DNA of 64,000 bases. Source: Oceanisphaera arctica. GTDB taxonomy: Bacteria; Pseudomonadota; Gammaproteobacteria; Enterobacterales; Aeromonadaceae. A program made the translations under genes and the position numbers. Shown here piece by piece: positions 27,087-35,937 of this stretch. The stretch lies in the NCBI RefSeq assembly GCF_002936955.1, contig NZ_MPZM01000004.1, positions 1-64,000 of the forward strand. The letters run 5' to 3'. How positions within the stretch are numbered: the stretch's first letter is position 1; the number at the start of each line of letters is the position of its first letter. The notes beneath the pieces were generated by a model. The model saw only the letters and a program-made list of their open reading frames with translations. It had not been told where the DNA came from and did not search any database.

Positions 27087-28361
27087 TTAGATCCCCTTCT
27101 TGAGCTGTTCAATCATGTCGTTAACCGCCAGCGTTTGTTGCTCGCCCTGGCCGCGCAGATACTTGACCGTCACTTCACCACGGGCAATTTCATCTTCGCC
27201 CAGGATCAGTGCGATGCCCGCCCCGCTCTTGTCGGCCCGCTTCAGCTGCTTCTTGAAGTTGCCGCCGCCACAGTGGCTCATCACCCGCAGGCCCGGCAGC
27301 TGATCACGCAGCTGCTCGGCCAGGGCAAAACCCGCCACCTGACTGTTGTCGCCCATCATCGCCAGATACACATCGGCCAGCGCCGGCTGTGCTTCTACCA
27401 AATTGAGGGTGTCCAGCAGCAGCACCAGACGCTCCATGCCCATGGCAAAACCAACGGCGGGCGTGGCCTGGCCACCCAACTGCTCGACCAGACCATCGTA
27501 GCGGCCGCCGCCACAAACTGTACCCTGGGAGCCCAGGCTCTCAGTGACCCATTCGAACACGGTCAGGTTGTAATAGTCCAGACCACGCACCAGACGCGGG
27601 TTGATTTCAAAGCCGATACCGGCTGACGTCAGCAGCGCCTTCAATCCCTCGAAGTGGGCTCGGGTCTGCTCACCGAAGTAGTCGCCGAGTACCGGCGCAT
27701 CTTGCAACAGGGCCTGAACTTGTGGGTTCTTGCTGTCCAGCACCCGCAGGGGGTTGGTATACAGTCGGCGCTGGCAGTCTTCGTCCAGCTTGTCTTTATG
27801 CTGCTCCAAATACGTCACCAGTGCCTGACGGTATTCAGCACGCTCTTCGGGCTGGCCCAGGCTGTTCAGCTGCAGCGTGAGATGCTCGCTGACGCCAAGC
27901 TGTTTCCACAGCCGGGCGGTGAGCATGATCAGCTCGGCGTCGATATCCGGCCCCTGCAGACCGAAGACCTCTACCCCAAACTGATGGAACTGACGATAAC
28001 GGCCCTTCTGGGGACGTTCGTAGCGGAACATGGGGCCCATGTACCACATGCGTCGTTCCTGGTTGTAAAGCAGACCGTGCTCGATACCGGCGCGCACACA
28101 GCCGGCGGTGCCTTCGGGTCTCAGGGTCATGCTGTCGCCGTTGCGATCGTCGAAGGTATACATTTCCTTTTCGACCACGTCGGTGACTTCACCGATGGCC
28201 CGCTTGAACAGACCGGTGACTTCCATGATGGGCATGCGTACTTCGGCGTAACCATAGGCACGCATAAGGTCACGCAGTACCGCTTCTGCCTGTTGCCAGG
28301 CCGGCGTCTGTTCCGGCTGGCAGTCGTTCATTCCACGAATTGCTTGAATCTGTTTGGCCAC
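27087..28361 (-). CDS. hisS: Histidine--tRNA ligase
   Basis: Class II aminoacyl-tRNA synthetase for histidine, a cytosolic dimer. The 424 residues match E. coli length. Seen are motif 2 ([20 protein letters not shown]), the histidine-binding loop [15 protein letters not shown], motif 3 (GFAMGMERL) and the C-terminal anticodon-binding domain. The start is a GTG at 28361 with AGAGAT upstream. It is the first gene after a 227-base gap that holds a family A hairpin element, which separates it from ispG. Confidence 0.96.
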   Translation of the reverse strand: MAKQIQAIRGMNDCQPEQTPAWQQAEAVLRDLMRAYGYAEVRMPIMEVTGLFKRAIGEVTDVVEKEMYTFDDRNGDSMTLRPEGTAGCVRAGIEHGLLYNQERRMWYMGPMFRYERPQKGRYRQFHQFGVEVFGLQGPDIDAELIMLTARLWKQLGVSEHLTLQLNSLGQPEERAEYRQALVTYLEQHKDKLDEDCQRRLYTNPLRVLDSKNPQVQALLQDAPVLGDYFGEQTRAHFEGLKALLTSAGIGFEINPRLVRGLDYYNLTVFEWVTESLGSQGTVCGGGRYDGLVEQLGGQATPAVGFAMGMERLVLLLDTLNLVEAQPALADVYLAMMGDNSQVAGFALAEQLRDQLPGLRVMSHCGGGNFKKQLKRADKSGAGIALILGEDEIARGEVTVKYLRGQGEQQTLAVNDMIEQLKKGI

Positions 28362-28452
28362 GAAAATATCTCTATGGTTGACGGCTTAAAATAAATTGAA
28401 TGCTAATCGGTCTGGAATCAAAAGAGTGTTAGCTGTTTGAAGAGGCGGAGCA

Positions 28453-28556
28453 CGCCAGCAGCAGGAGGCACACCGACACGCCGTAAACCCATCCCTGGGG
28501 GCTCGGACATGCCATCCCTGGCATGTCACGGTCGGCTTGGCCACCCTGCTGCCGGC
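28453..28556 (+). repeat. Family A hairpin element, copy 2 (between ispG and hisS)
   Basis: Outer arms CGCCAGCAGCAGG and CCTGCTGCCGGCG enclose a core beginning CCGACACGCCGTAAACCC, then CATCCCTGGGGGCTCGG, a perfect small hairpin (ACATGCC-ATCCCT-GGCATGT) and CACGGTCGGCTT. The core is nearly identical to that at 46247-46312. It sits inside a run of co-directional genes. Confidence 0.85.
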
Positions 28557-28588
28557 GTTCGGCCCGGCACCCAGTCTGACGCCCCGCC

Positions 28589-29710
28589 TCAGTCTTTGGC
28601 CTGCACCGGAATACGGACGGCCGGATCCATCATCGCTACCTTGGCCCTGATGCGGCTTTCCAGCTCGTCCACCAGATTGGCGTTATCGAGCCGACCCACG
28701 CGCTCGCCGCCGTCGTAGAGGGCGCTCTTGCGCTGGGCGCCGGCCAGACCAATATCGGAAATCAGGGCTTCACCGGGGCCGTTGACCACACAGCCGATAA
28801 TGGACACGTCCATCGGCACCACTATGTCTTCGAGCCGGCTTTCCAGCTCGTTGACGGTGCTGATCACATCAAACTCCTGACGGGAGCAGGACGGACAGGC
28901 GATAAAGTTGATGCCCCGGGCACGGATACGCAGGGATTTGAGAATATCGAAACCGACCTTGATCTCTTCTACCGGATCGGCGGCCAGCGAAATACGCAGG
29001 GTGTCACCGATGCCCTCGGCCAGCAGCATGCCCAGACCGATGGCGGACTTGACCGCGCCACTGCGAAAACCACCGGCTTCGGTAATCCCCAGGTGCAACG
29101 GCTGCTCTATCTGACGGGCCAGCTCCCGGTAGGCGCCAACGGCCAGAAACACATCCGAGGCCTTGACGCTGACCTTGAACTGATCGAAGTTGAGCCGGTC
29201 CAGAATTTCGACATGACGCAGGGCCGATTCCACCAGCGCCGCCGGGGTTGGCTCGCCATATTTTTCCTGCAGATCCTTTTCCAGCGAGCCGCCGTTAACA
29301 CCGATACGAATGGGGATGCCCTTGTCCCGGGCACAGTCCACCACGGCCCGAATTCGGTCTTCACGACCGATGTTGCCCGGATTGATACGCAGACAATCGG
29401 CACCATATTCGGCCACCTGCAGGGCGATGCGATAATCGAAGTGAATATCGGCCACCAGCGGCATAGTAGTGCCGGCCCGGATCAGCTTGAAGGCCTCCGC
29501 CGCCTCCATGGTCGGCACCGATATCCGTACTATGTCTGCACCGGCCTTTTCCACCGCCCGGATCTGGGCCAGAGTGGCCGCCACATCCGTGGTCAGGGTA
29601 TTGGTCATGGTCTGGACGCTGATGGGGGCATCTCCCCCCACCAGCACGGAGCCAACGCGAATTTGTTTGGACAGGCGACGAACGATGGGGGTTTCATGTA
29701 GGGACATCAT
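28589..29710 (-). CDS. ispG: 4-hydroxy-3-methylbut-2-en-1-yl diphosphate synthase (flavodoxin)
   Basis: Iron-sulfur enzyme of the MEP isoprenoid pathway that reduces cyclodiphosphate MEcPP to HMBPP. The 373-residue protein follows E. coli IspG through the TIM-barrel part ([48 protein letters not shown]). The C-terminal [4Fe-4S] ligands lie in [11 protein letters not shown] and [12 protein letters not shown]. Two adjacent ATGs (29710, 29707) follow an AAGAG site; either may be used. It lies 15 bases after rodZ. Confidence 0.96.
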   Translation of the reverse strand: MMSLHETPIVRRLSKQIRVGSVLVGGDAPISVQTMTNTLTTDVAATLAQIRAVEKAGADIVRISVPTMEAAEAFKLIRAGTTMPLVADIHFDYRIALQVAEYGADCLRINPGNIGREDRIRAVVDCARDKGIPIRIGVNGGSLEKDLQEKYGEPTPAALVESALRHVEILDRLNFDQFKVSVKASDVFLAVGAYRELARQIEQPLHLGITEAGGFRSGAVKSAIGLGMLLAEGIGDTLRISLAADPVEEIKVGFDILKSLRIRARGINFIACPSCSRQEFDVISTVNELESRLEDIVVPMDVSIIGCVVNGPGEALISDIGLAGAQRKSALYDGGERVGRLDNANLVDELESRIRAKVAMMDPAVRIPVQAKD

Positions 29711-29725
29711 TTACTCTTGCTTTAA

Positions 29726-30664
29726 TCAGGATTTCGGTACGGTCAGCCGGGCTACCCGGCCGGCGCTAAAGGAGGACAGATCCACCGCCTTGTTCATATA
29801 CTCGACGCTGGCGGCATGGGGCGCGCCCAGGATCAGACGAAAGGGCGGCTCACCTTTCAGGCTAAGGGCCTGCCGGGCTTTTTGCACCCCTTCGGCCAGT
29901 ACACGACCACGGCCGTCGGTCACCTTGATCCAGCAATCGTCGGTGAAATTCATGGCCAGTAGCCGGGGGTCGGCCGCCGGCGTTTCGGTTTCGACAATGG
30001 TAGCAACGGCCGGTGCGGCCGTGGGCTCGGTCACTTCGGCCGTTTTCTCATCTATTGCGGCAACGGGCGCCAGGGTGTCCGGAGTCGCCTCCACCGTGGT
30101 ATCGGCGTCATCCGTTATCGGGGCGGCCGGAAGCGTCAACTGGGGCGCAACCACGGGAATGTCCGCCTCTGGGGCCGGCTCCTCCTGTTGCTGGACGTTA
30201 GGATCCAGGCCAGGTTCCATGTAGTTGACGCCGCTGTCCTGCCACCACCAGTAAACCAGTGATCCCAGCAGGCCAAGCAGCACCAGCCAGCTGATCCGCT
30301 TGAGCCAGTTGTCGCTGGCCTGTTGCCGGGTCTTTCTGGAAAAGCTCTGCATGGGGGCGGCGGCCTTGATTTGCTCGATGCCACTCATGCCGTCGAAGGC
30401 GGCCAGCACCTCCTGCTCCTTGACGCCCACCACCTTGGCATAAGCTTTTACGTAGCCACGCAGAAAGGTGAGAGCAACCCCGGCCTTGTATTGATCGCCG
30501 TCGATGGACTCAATCACCGCCAGCCTTAAATTAAGACGACGGGCCACTTCGGCCTGGGTCCAGCCTTTGGCTTCCCGGGCCTCACGCAACAGGGCCCCGG
30601 GGCCGGCCGTTGTTACTGGTTCTGGTTCAGCCTGAGGCTGTGGGTCTGCTTCGTTAATAGTCAT
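29726..30664 (-). CDS. rodZ: Cytoskeleton protein RodZ
   Basis: Bitopic inner-membrane protein that links MreB to the elongation machinery and sets rod shape. From MTINEADPQ it is 312 residues. An N-terminal Xre-type helix-turn-helix (LLREAREAKGWTQAEVARRLNL, about 23-90) binds MreB. One membrane helix follows (RISWLVLLGLLGSLVYWW, about 120-140), then a long P/A/E/T-rich periplasmic linker and a C-terminal DUF4115 beta domain (DDCWIKVTDGRGRVLAEGV). The start codon overlaps the end of pilW by 11 bases, which implies coupled translation and argues against the longer open frame. Confidence 0.93.
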   Translation of the reverse strand: MTINEADPQPQAEPEPVTTAGPGALLREAREAKGWTQAEVARRLNLRLAVIESIDGDQYKAGVALTFLRGYVKAYAKVVGVKEQEVLAAFDGMSGIEQIKAAAPMQSFSRKTRQQASDNWLKRISWLVLLGLLGSLVYWWWQDSGVNYMEPGLDPNVQQQEEPAPEADIPVVAPQLTLPAAPITDDADTTVEATPDTLAPVAAIDEKTAEVTEPTAAPAVATIVETETPAADPRLLAMNFTDDCWIKVTDGRGRVLAEGVQKARQALSLKGEPPFRLILGAPHAASVEYMNKAVDLSSFSAGRVARLTVPKS

Positions 30665-31433
30665 TTGATAGGAATCGCCTGGCCTGTTCTGAATCCGGAA
30701 ATAACCGTACCAGCTCGGCACCAGCCAGCCGGGCTTGCGCCACACTGCCTTGTGCCTCTGCGGTACGCACTGTTAACCATAAACTCTGTGCATTGGGCTG
30801 ATGCTCGTCCCGGTAGCGGGCAAGATATTCGAGCGCACCACCGTCATCCCCCTGCTCTGCCAGTAGCTCAGCCGCCCCCAGCAGGGCTTTCGATCTGTTC
30901 GGACTGTATTCCAGTGCTCGCCTGAAATAGTCGAGTGCGACCTCTGATTTTCCATGTCGTATGGCGCACATGGCCGCATTTTCGTAGCTGTCTGCCACCT
31001 GCACATAGCCAGATGACACTATCGCCCTTCTGAACATCGCATCTGCTTCATCGAAACGTTCCCGACCACACAGAAAAACGCCGTAATTGTTCAGTCCATC
31101 GCCATGGTTGGGATCCAGCCTCATCACCTGGCGGTAACTGTTCTCTGCCTGTTCAAAATCGGACACCGACTGATAAAACCAGGCCCGAGCAAGATGAACA
31201 TCTGCACTGCGAGGATCCTGAGCCAGGGCTCGGTCAAGATTAAACTTGGCCTGCTCCGCATCCCCCCGCCGTAAATATGCCAAACCAAGATTCATTCGAG
31301 TTAAAGCCGCTTCCGACGGCTTGAACATCACTTCCCGGGACTGACGTCCATCAGATAAATAAGTGGTTTCATGAACACAACCACTCAGGATGGCTCCCAT
31401 CAGTAACGCCGGCAACAGAGTAAGCGTTTGCAT
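30654..31433 (-). CDS. pilW: Type IV pilus biogenesis/stability lipoprotein PilW
   Basis: A 259-residue outer-membrane lipoprotein with lipobox LSGC after a short signal (MQTLTLLPALLMGAILSGC), followed by about six tetratricopeptide repeats (MNLGLAYLRRGDAEQAKFNLDRAL, GLNNYGVFLCGRERFDEADAMF). PilW/PilF is the pilotin that lets the PilQ secretin assemble. Position between rlmN and rodZ is conserved in gammaproteobacteria. No other pilus gene is in the window, so a working type IV pilus is inferred, not shown. Confidence 0.92.
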   Translation of the reverse strand: MQTLTLLPALLMGAILSGCVHETTYLSDGRQSREVMFKPSEAALTRMNLGLAYLRRGDAEQAKFNLDRALAQDPRSADVHLARAWFYQSVSDFEQAENSYRQVMRLDPNHGDGLNNYGVFLCGRERFDEADAMFRRAIVSSGYVQVADSYENAAMCAIRHGKSEVALDYFRRALEYSPNRSKALLGAAELLAEQGDDGGALEYLARYRDEHQPNAQSLWLTVRTAEAQGSVAQARLAGAELVRLFPDSEQARRFLSNDY

Positions 31434-31458
31434 TCCCTTTACACCAATGGTTTTATTC

Positions 31459-32577
31459 TTAAACCATTGTGACGGATATACTTTGTTCCTGCATCCGTTT
31501 TTTCATGGTGCGCTTGGTCCGGTCGATAACATCCCCTACCAGCTGACCACAGGCGGCATCGATATCATCGCCGCGGGTCTTGCGAATGGTAACGGTATTG
31601 CCATATTGCATCAGCACCTTGTTGAAGCGATCGATACGGCTGTTGCTCGGTTTTTCGTAATCGTTACCCGGGAAGGGGTTGAACGGGATCAGGTTGATCT
31701 TGCAGGGCAGATCCTTGAGCAGCTCGGCCAGCTCATGGGCATGCTGCATGTCGTCGTTGACATGATCGAGCAGCACGTACTCGATGGTGACCTTGCCGTG
31801 GTTGGCATTGGACTTGGAAATGTAGCGACGCACGCTGTCGAGCAGGGTGGCAATATTGTACTTGTCGTTGATCGGCATGATTTCGGAACGCAGCTTGTCG
31901 TTCGGTGCATGCAGCGAAACCGCCAGTGCCACGTCAATCATGTCGCCCATCTTGTCCAGCGCCGGCACCACACCGGAGGTAGACAGGGTCACCCGGCGCT
32001 TGGACAGACCAAAGCCAAAGTCTTCCAGCATCAGGCGCATCGCCGGCACCACGTTGTTCAGGTTGAGCAGCGGCTCGCCCATGCCCATCATTACCACATT
32101 GGTGATCGGCTTGCGGCCCGAGTCACGCACAAAACCCACCCGGCTGGCGGCACGCCACACCTGGCCGATGATCTCGGACACCTTGAGGTTACGGTTGAAG
32201 CCCTGCTGGGCGGTAGAACAGAATTTGCAGTCCAGGGCACAGCCGACCTGAGAAGACACGCACAGGGTGGCTCTGTCACCATCGGGAATATAGACGGTTT
32301 CCACTTCCTGACCGCCGACCTGCATGGCCCACTTGATGGTGCCGTCGGCGGATTTTTTCTCGACGCTGATTTCCGGCGCACGGATCTCGGCCCGCTGTTG
32401 CAGCTTGCCGCGCAGCACCTTGTTGATATTGGTCATCTGCTCGAAGTCGTCACAACCGAAGTGATAGATCCATTTCATCACTTGATCGGCACGGAAGGGC
32501 TTCTCGCCCAGTTCACTGAAGAACGCACGCATGCCGTCACGATCCAGATCCAGCAGGTTTACTTTTGTTTCACTCAT
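31459..32577 (-). CDS. rlmN: Dual-specificity 23S rRNA/tRNA adenine-C2 methyltransferase RlmN
   Basis: Radical-SAM enzyme that methylates C2 of adenine 2503 in 23S rRNA and adenine 37 in some tRNAs. The 372 residues contain the radical-SAM cluster motif C-x3-C-x2-C ([19 protein letters not shown]), [14 protein letters not shown], and the downstream catalytic-cysteine region [18 protein letters not shown] lies 6-7 bases before the ATG. It opens the leftward series rlmN-pilW-rodZ-ispG-hisS-yfgM-bamB, after the ndk terminator. Confidence 0.96.
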   Translation of the reverse strand: MSETKVNLLDLDRDGMRAFFSELGEKPFRADQVMKWIYHFGCDDFEQMTNINKVLRGKLQQRAEIRAPEISVEKKSADGTIKWAMQVGGQEVETVYIPDGDRATLCVSSQVGCALDCKFCSTAQQGFNRNLKVSEIIGQVWRAASRVGFVRDSGRKPITNVVMMGMGEPLLNLNNVVPAMRLMLEDFGFGLSKRRVTLSTSGVVPALDKMGDMIDVALAVSLHAPNDKLRSEIMPINDKYNIATLLDSVRRYISKSNANHGKVTIEYVLLDHVNDDMQHAHELAELLKDLPCKINLIPFNPFPGNDYEKPSNSRIDRFNKVLMQYGNTVTIRKTRGDDIDAACGQLVGDVIDRTKRTMKKRMQEQSISVTMV

Positions 32578-32714
32578 CGGTTGCCTCTCGCTTTCTGACC
32601 AGAGCCCACAGGGCGCGAAATTGTACAGAATTTAGCATGCGGTTGCCAGTAATGGCACTCTGACCGCTGCGAAAGCCACCTAAATAAAAAGGTGTCGACA
32701 GATGGCAGGCACAA

Positions 32715-32738
32715 AAAAAGGAGCCGAAGCTCCTTTTT
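32715..32738 (-). terminator. Rho-independent terminator of ndk
   Basis: AAAAAGGAGC (32715-32724) pairs with GCTCCTTTTT (32729-32738) around a 4-base loop, 20 bases after the ndk stop. Confidence 0.88.
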
Positions 32739-32757
32739 ATTCACCTGACGTTATCCC

Positions 32758-33189
32758 TTAGCGGGTACGCGGGCACACTTCTTCGTCGCTGAAGAAATAA
32801 GCGATTTCGCGCGCGGCAGAAGCGGCGGCATCGGAGCCGTGTACGGCGTTTTCGTCGATGCTGTCGGCGTAGTCTGCACGCAGGGTACCGGCCAGAGCGT
32901 CGGCCGGGTTGGTGGCGCCCATGATTTCACGGTGACGCAGTACGGCGTTCTCGCCTTCCAGAACCTGAACCATTACCGGGCCGGAAGTCATGAAGCTAAC
33001 CAGAGCCTTGAAGAAAGGACGCTCGCTGTGCTCGGCGTAGAAACCTTCAGCCTGTTCCTGGCTCAGGTGTACCATTTTGGCGGCAACGATTTTCAGGCCG
33101 GCAGTTTCAAAACGGTGATAGATGGCACCGATCAGGTTCTTTGCTACGGCATCAGGCTTGATGATGGAAAAAGTACGTTCGATAGCCAT
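32758..33189 (-). CDS. ndk: Nucleoside-diphosphate kinase
   Basis: Cytosolic enzyme that balances NTP and dNTP pools by transferring the gamma phosphate through a phosphohistidine. The 143 residues match the family, with [18 protein letters not shown] at the start and the catalytic histidine in [22 protein letters not shown] lies four bases before the ATG. A perfect TATAAT -10 stands about 45 bases upstream. It is a single gene with its own terminator. Confidence 0.97.
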   Translation of the reverse strand: MAIERTFSIIKPDAVAKNLIGAIYHRFETAGLKIVAAKMVHLSQEQAEGFYAEHSERPFFKALVSFMTSGPVMVQVLEGENAVLRHREIMGATNPADALAGTLRADYADSIDENAVHGSDAAASAAREIAYFFSDEEVCPRTR

Positions 33190-33232
33190 GTGTGTTCCTT
33201 AAATAATCAATAGGATAGAATAAACGCGCGGA

Positions 33233-33254
33233 ATTATACGTAAAGCCGGCTCAA
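33233..33254 (-). promoter_or_regulatory. Likely ndk promoter (-10 TATAAT)
   Basis: On the minus strand a perfect TATAAT (33233-33238) is preceded at 15-16 bases by GTTAAC/TTAACT as a weak -35. It lies 44 bases before the ndk start. Confidence 0.45.
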
Positions 33255-33339
33255 GTTAACACCATTGCCGGGTAATTTAATTGCACCTATCGTTGGCCAA
33301 AGGTTGGTGCATAGACTATCGGACAAAGGGCCCGAGCTC

Positions 33340-33579
33340 AGAGGCAACACAGCCGCCTTCCACGACACGCCATGGGCTAAGGCCATCTGCGCTTGGCGAT
33401 GGCTGCAAACATTCACAGGATGTTTGGTCCATCACCAAACTTGATGCAGGCAGCAAGCTGCCCCCTGAGGGCTCGGGAAATGCCATCTGACCGCCAGGGA
33501 GGGCGGGAATGCCGGAACGGCAGGAGCATTTTCCGGCCATGGCATTTCACGGTCGTGGTAGTCGATCTCTGTTGCCTCT
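33340..33579 (+). repeat. Family A hairpin element, copy 3 (expanded)
   Basis: Arms AGAGGCAACA (33340-33349) and TGTTGCCTCT (33570-33579). The core starts CCACGACACGCC and ends GGTCGTGG (CCACGAC/GTCGTGG pair), and holds nested hairpins including GAAATGCCAT with ATGGCATTTC. It is about twice as long as other copies because of extra palindromic sequence inside. Confidence 0.7.
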
Positions 33580-33641
33580 TCTCGAGCACCGAGTTATCTG
33601 TAGATGACGTCAACAGGCAACGCCTTGGCATCTGGGAGGAT

Positions 33642-33789
33642 AAAGGGACCTGCTCAGCCGACCATCACATGACAGGGCCAACAAAAGCTCCTGCAATGTT
33701 GGCACTCCCGCCGTCCTTGGCGGTCGGATGTCATGTGTTGAGCGTCACATGGAAGTGCTTGAAGCGAGTCGGTGGAGCGGGCCCTTTGT
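33642..33789 (-). repeat. Family A hairpin element, copy 4
   Basis: In reverse orientation, GCTCAGCCGAC (33652-33662) pairs imperfectly with GTCGGTGGAGC (33768-33778). Inner arms CACATGACA (33666-33674) and TGTCATGTG (33730-33738) match. Outer arms AAAGGGACCTGCTC and GAGCGGGCCCTTT extend the stem. Confidence 0.7.
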
Positions 33790-33839
33790 CCGACCTTTAC
33801 AGAGCAACCGAATAGATCAGTTATTTAAGCTGCTTGGTA

Positions 33840-35144
33840 TTAGTCGATGCCTGCGCATACCTGGGCCAGCATGGCGGCGATGGTGCGCACTCCGTGGCCC
33901 TTGCCACCGGCTGCCCACAGATCGTTGGCCGACTTCTGGTAAGAACCGGCCAAGTCCATGTGTACCCACTGGCAGCCGCTTTCCGGTACGAAGCGCGATA
34001 GGAAGGCCGCCGCAGTGGAGGCCCCGGCCATGCCTTCGCCGCCATGAATATTGGCCATGTCGGCAAACGAAGAGGTCAGCTGGCCCACGTGGAATGGCTC
34101 CAGCGGCAGATGCCAGGCTTTTTCATACTCGGCTCTGGCCGCCTGTACCGTGCTCTGGGCCAATGCTTCGTCCATGCTGAACACGGCGTTGTAATCCCGG
34201 CCCAGCGCCATCTTGGCGGCGCCGGTCAGGGTAGCCGCATCCAGGATAAAGGGCGCACCGGTGGCGCTGGCCGCCAGCAGACCGTCGGCCAGTACCAGGC
34301 GGCCTTCCGCATCGGTGTTGAGGATCTCGACCGTGATGCCGTTCTTGTAGGTGAGGATGTCACCCAGCTTGAAGGCATGGCCGGAGACCAGGTTTTCGGC
34401 ACAGCACAGGAACAGCTTGACCCGCTGCTTCAGGCCGCGCTGAATGGCCAGCGCCAGGGCGCCGGTCACGGTGGCGGCGCCGCCCATGTCGGACTTCATC
34501 ACCGACATGCCGTCGGACGACTTGAGGCTGTAACCGCCGGAGTCGAAGGTAATGCCCTTGCCCACCAGCGCCGCGGCGACCGGCGCATTGGCTTCGCCAG
34601 TCGGGTTGAAGTCCAGCTCCAGCAGGGTGGGCGGACGTTCGCTGCCCCGGCCGACTTCATAGATACCCACATAACCCAGATCCCTGAGCTGCTCGCCGCT
34701 ATAGGTGCGGTAGGTGACCGCACTGGGGGCCAGCGATTGAATGAACTTGCCCGCTTCGGCTGCCAGGAAGGCAGGATAAACCTCTTCCGGGGTGCCGTTG
34801 ATCATTTTCCGTACCCAGCGAGACGAGGTGTTGCGTGCCTCAAGCTCGGTCAGCTCATCCGCCGCCATCTCGCCCCATTCCAGCTGCTGTCCGCCACGAG
34901 CGTTGTAGAAGCCCTGGGCAAAGGCCCAGCGACTTTCCAATTGCCAGCCATCTCCGCTCAGCCGTACCGCCTTGATGCCCATTGCATCGAGCTTGCGCCC
35001 CGCCTGTTGCGCCTTGCGCTCCTGTTCGGCGGCGTTGGGCACATGCACCCGGGCTTCATCATCCTTAAAACTCAACAATGCCTTGTCTCCCCACTGGGCT
35101 GGGGCGTTTTCGGCACAGAGCACGACATTCATCATTGCTGGCAT
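33840..35144 (-). CDS. pepB: Aminopeptidase B (M17 leucyl aminopeptidase family)
   Basis: Manganese-dependent M17 aminopeptidase of the cytosol that releases N-terminal residues from peptides. From MPAMMNVVLCAE it is 434 residues. The metal and active-site motifs are GKGITFDSGGYSLKSSDGM (lysine and aspartate ligands), MKSDMGGAATVTGAL, and NTDAEGRLVLADGL, the M17 signature. The ATG at 35144 has AAGGA six bases upstream; upstream ATGs at 35150 and 35186 are less likely. In E. coli pepB follows iscX in one operon; here a terminator hairpin stands between them. Confidence 0.94.
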   Translation of the reverse strand: MPAMMNVVLCAENAPAQWGDKALLSFKDDEARVHVPNAAEQERKAQQAGRKLDAMGIKAVRLSGDGWQLESRWAFAQGFYNARGGQQLEWGEMAADELTELEARNTSSRWVRKMINGTPEEVYPAFLAAEAGKFIQSLAPSAVTYRTYSGEQLRDLGYVGIYEVGRGSERPPTLLELDFNPTGEANAPVAAALVGKGITFDSGGYSLKSSDGMSVMKSDMGGAATVTGALALAIQRGLKQRVKLFLCCAENLVSGHAFKLGDILTYKNGITVEILNTDAEGRLVLADGLLAASATGAPFILDAATLTGAAKMALGRDYNAVFSMDEALAQSTVQAARAEYEKAWHLPLEPFHVGQLTSSFADMANIHGGEGMAGASTAAAFLSRFVPESGCQWVHMDLAGSYQKSANDLWAAGGKGHGVRTIAAMLAQVCAGID

Positions 35145-35175
35145 GGTCATTCCTTGTTCTGTTGACAGAAAAACG

Positions 35176-35200
35176 GAAAAAGCCACAGAAGAACTGTGGC
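35176..35200 (-). terminator. Terminator hairpin between iscX and pepB
   Basis: GCCACAG (35182-35188) pairs with CTGTGGC (35194-35200), loop AAGAA. Leftward it is followed by TTTTTCCGTTTTT, which ends only about 25 bases before the pepB ATG. It would end the isc transcript or attenuate pepB. Confidence 0.75.
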
Positions 35201-35383
35201 CTCAAAACAGCGGTAAGCGTTGAGCTAGAAGCTGTAAGTCACACAATCGCGGCTGAATGAGCTGCGATGTGTTTGTCAATTCCGCGAAACTTGAAGGTTT
35301 GCGCCGAAAGAATCGCCGCCTGAAAAACCAACAACCATAAGCCCAAATCCACCAACCACTCGGGCAGCTTACGGCTTCAAGCT

Positions 35384-35584
35384 TTATTCATATTCATCCA
35401 TCCAGACCATGATGATGGCCTCGAGGATGCGTTCGCTGGAATGGGCTGGATCGTCGTCAAAGTCTTCCAGCTCGCAGATCCACTGATGCAAGTCGGTAAA
35501 GCGCACCGTTTTGGGATCCGTCTCCGGATAAGCCTCCATCAGCTCTAGTGCGATGTCACGACTGTCAGTCCATTTAAGACTCAT
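35384..35584 (-). CDS. iscX: Fe-S cluster assembly protein IscX
   Basis: A 66-residue acidic protein ([20 protein letters not shown], ending MVWMDEYE) that binds IscS and iron and tunes the rate of cluster assembly. Length and the DxxxIAxxLxExxPxxDP pattern match IscX. It follows fdx by 12 bases and ends the isc operon. Confidence 0.95.
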   Translation of the reverse strand: MSLKWTDSRDIALELMEAYPETDPKTVRFTDLHQWICELEDFDDDPAHSSERILEAIIMVWMDEYE

Positions 35585-35596
35585 ACACCCTCCTGA

Positions 35597-35935
35597 TCAA
35601 TGGCCTTCGGATACCATGTTCACGGTATATTTGGGGATTTCGACCACCAGATCCTCTTCACTGACCCGGGCCTGGCATCCCAGGCGCGACTCGGGCTCGA
35701 GTCCCCAGGCCTTGTCCAGCATATCGTCTTCCAGCTCGCAGCTTTCTTCCAGCGAGTCGAAGCCCTCCCGCACTATGACATGACAGGTAGTACAGGCACA
35801 GGATTTTTCACAGGCGTGCTCAATGTCGATACCATTGCGCAGGGCCACGTCCAGTACGGTTTCACCCAGCTTGGCCTCGAGCGCGGCCCCTTCGGGGCAC
35901 AGCTCGGCATGGGGCAGAAAAACTATCTTCGGCAT
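35597..35935 (-). CDS. fdx: ISC-type [2Fe-2S] ferredoxin
   Basis: A 112-residue electron carrier for cluster assembly. The [2Fe-2S] ligands are in CEKSCACTTCHVIV and in the downstream SRLGCQARV cysteine, as in E. coli Fdx; the C-terminal DEDLVVEIPKYTVN pattern also fits (SEEDLVVEIP here). It lies two bases after hscA and 12 before iscX. Confidence 0.96.
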   Translation of the reverse strand: MPKIVFLPHAELCPEGAALEAKLGETVLDVALRNGIDIEHACEKSCACTTCHVIVREGFDSLEESCELEDDMLDKAWGLEPESRLGCQARVSEEDLVVEIPKYTVNMVSEGH

Positions 35936-35937
35936 CG

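Larger units (their letters stand above)
33320..33792. repeat. Compound palindromic region bounded by 15 bp perfect inverted repeats
   Basis: CGGACAAAGGGCCCG (33320-33334) and its exact complement (33778-33792) enclose 443 bases with no convincing gene. Inside lie two family A elements: one at 33340-33579, one in opposite orientation at about 33642-33789. The left arm of the second (near 33642) is an imperfect direct copy of the outer left arm, so two left arms compete for one right arm. This accounts for most of the 650-base gap between ndk and pepB. Confidence 0.8.
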
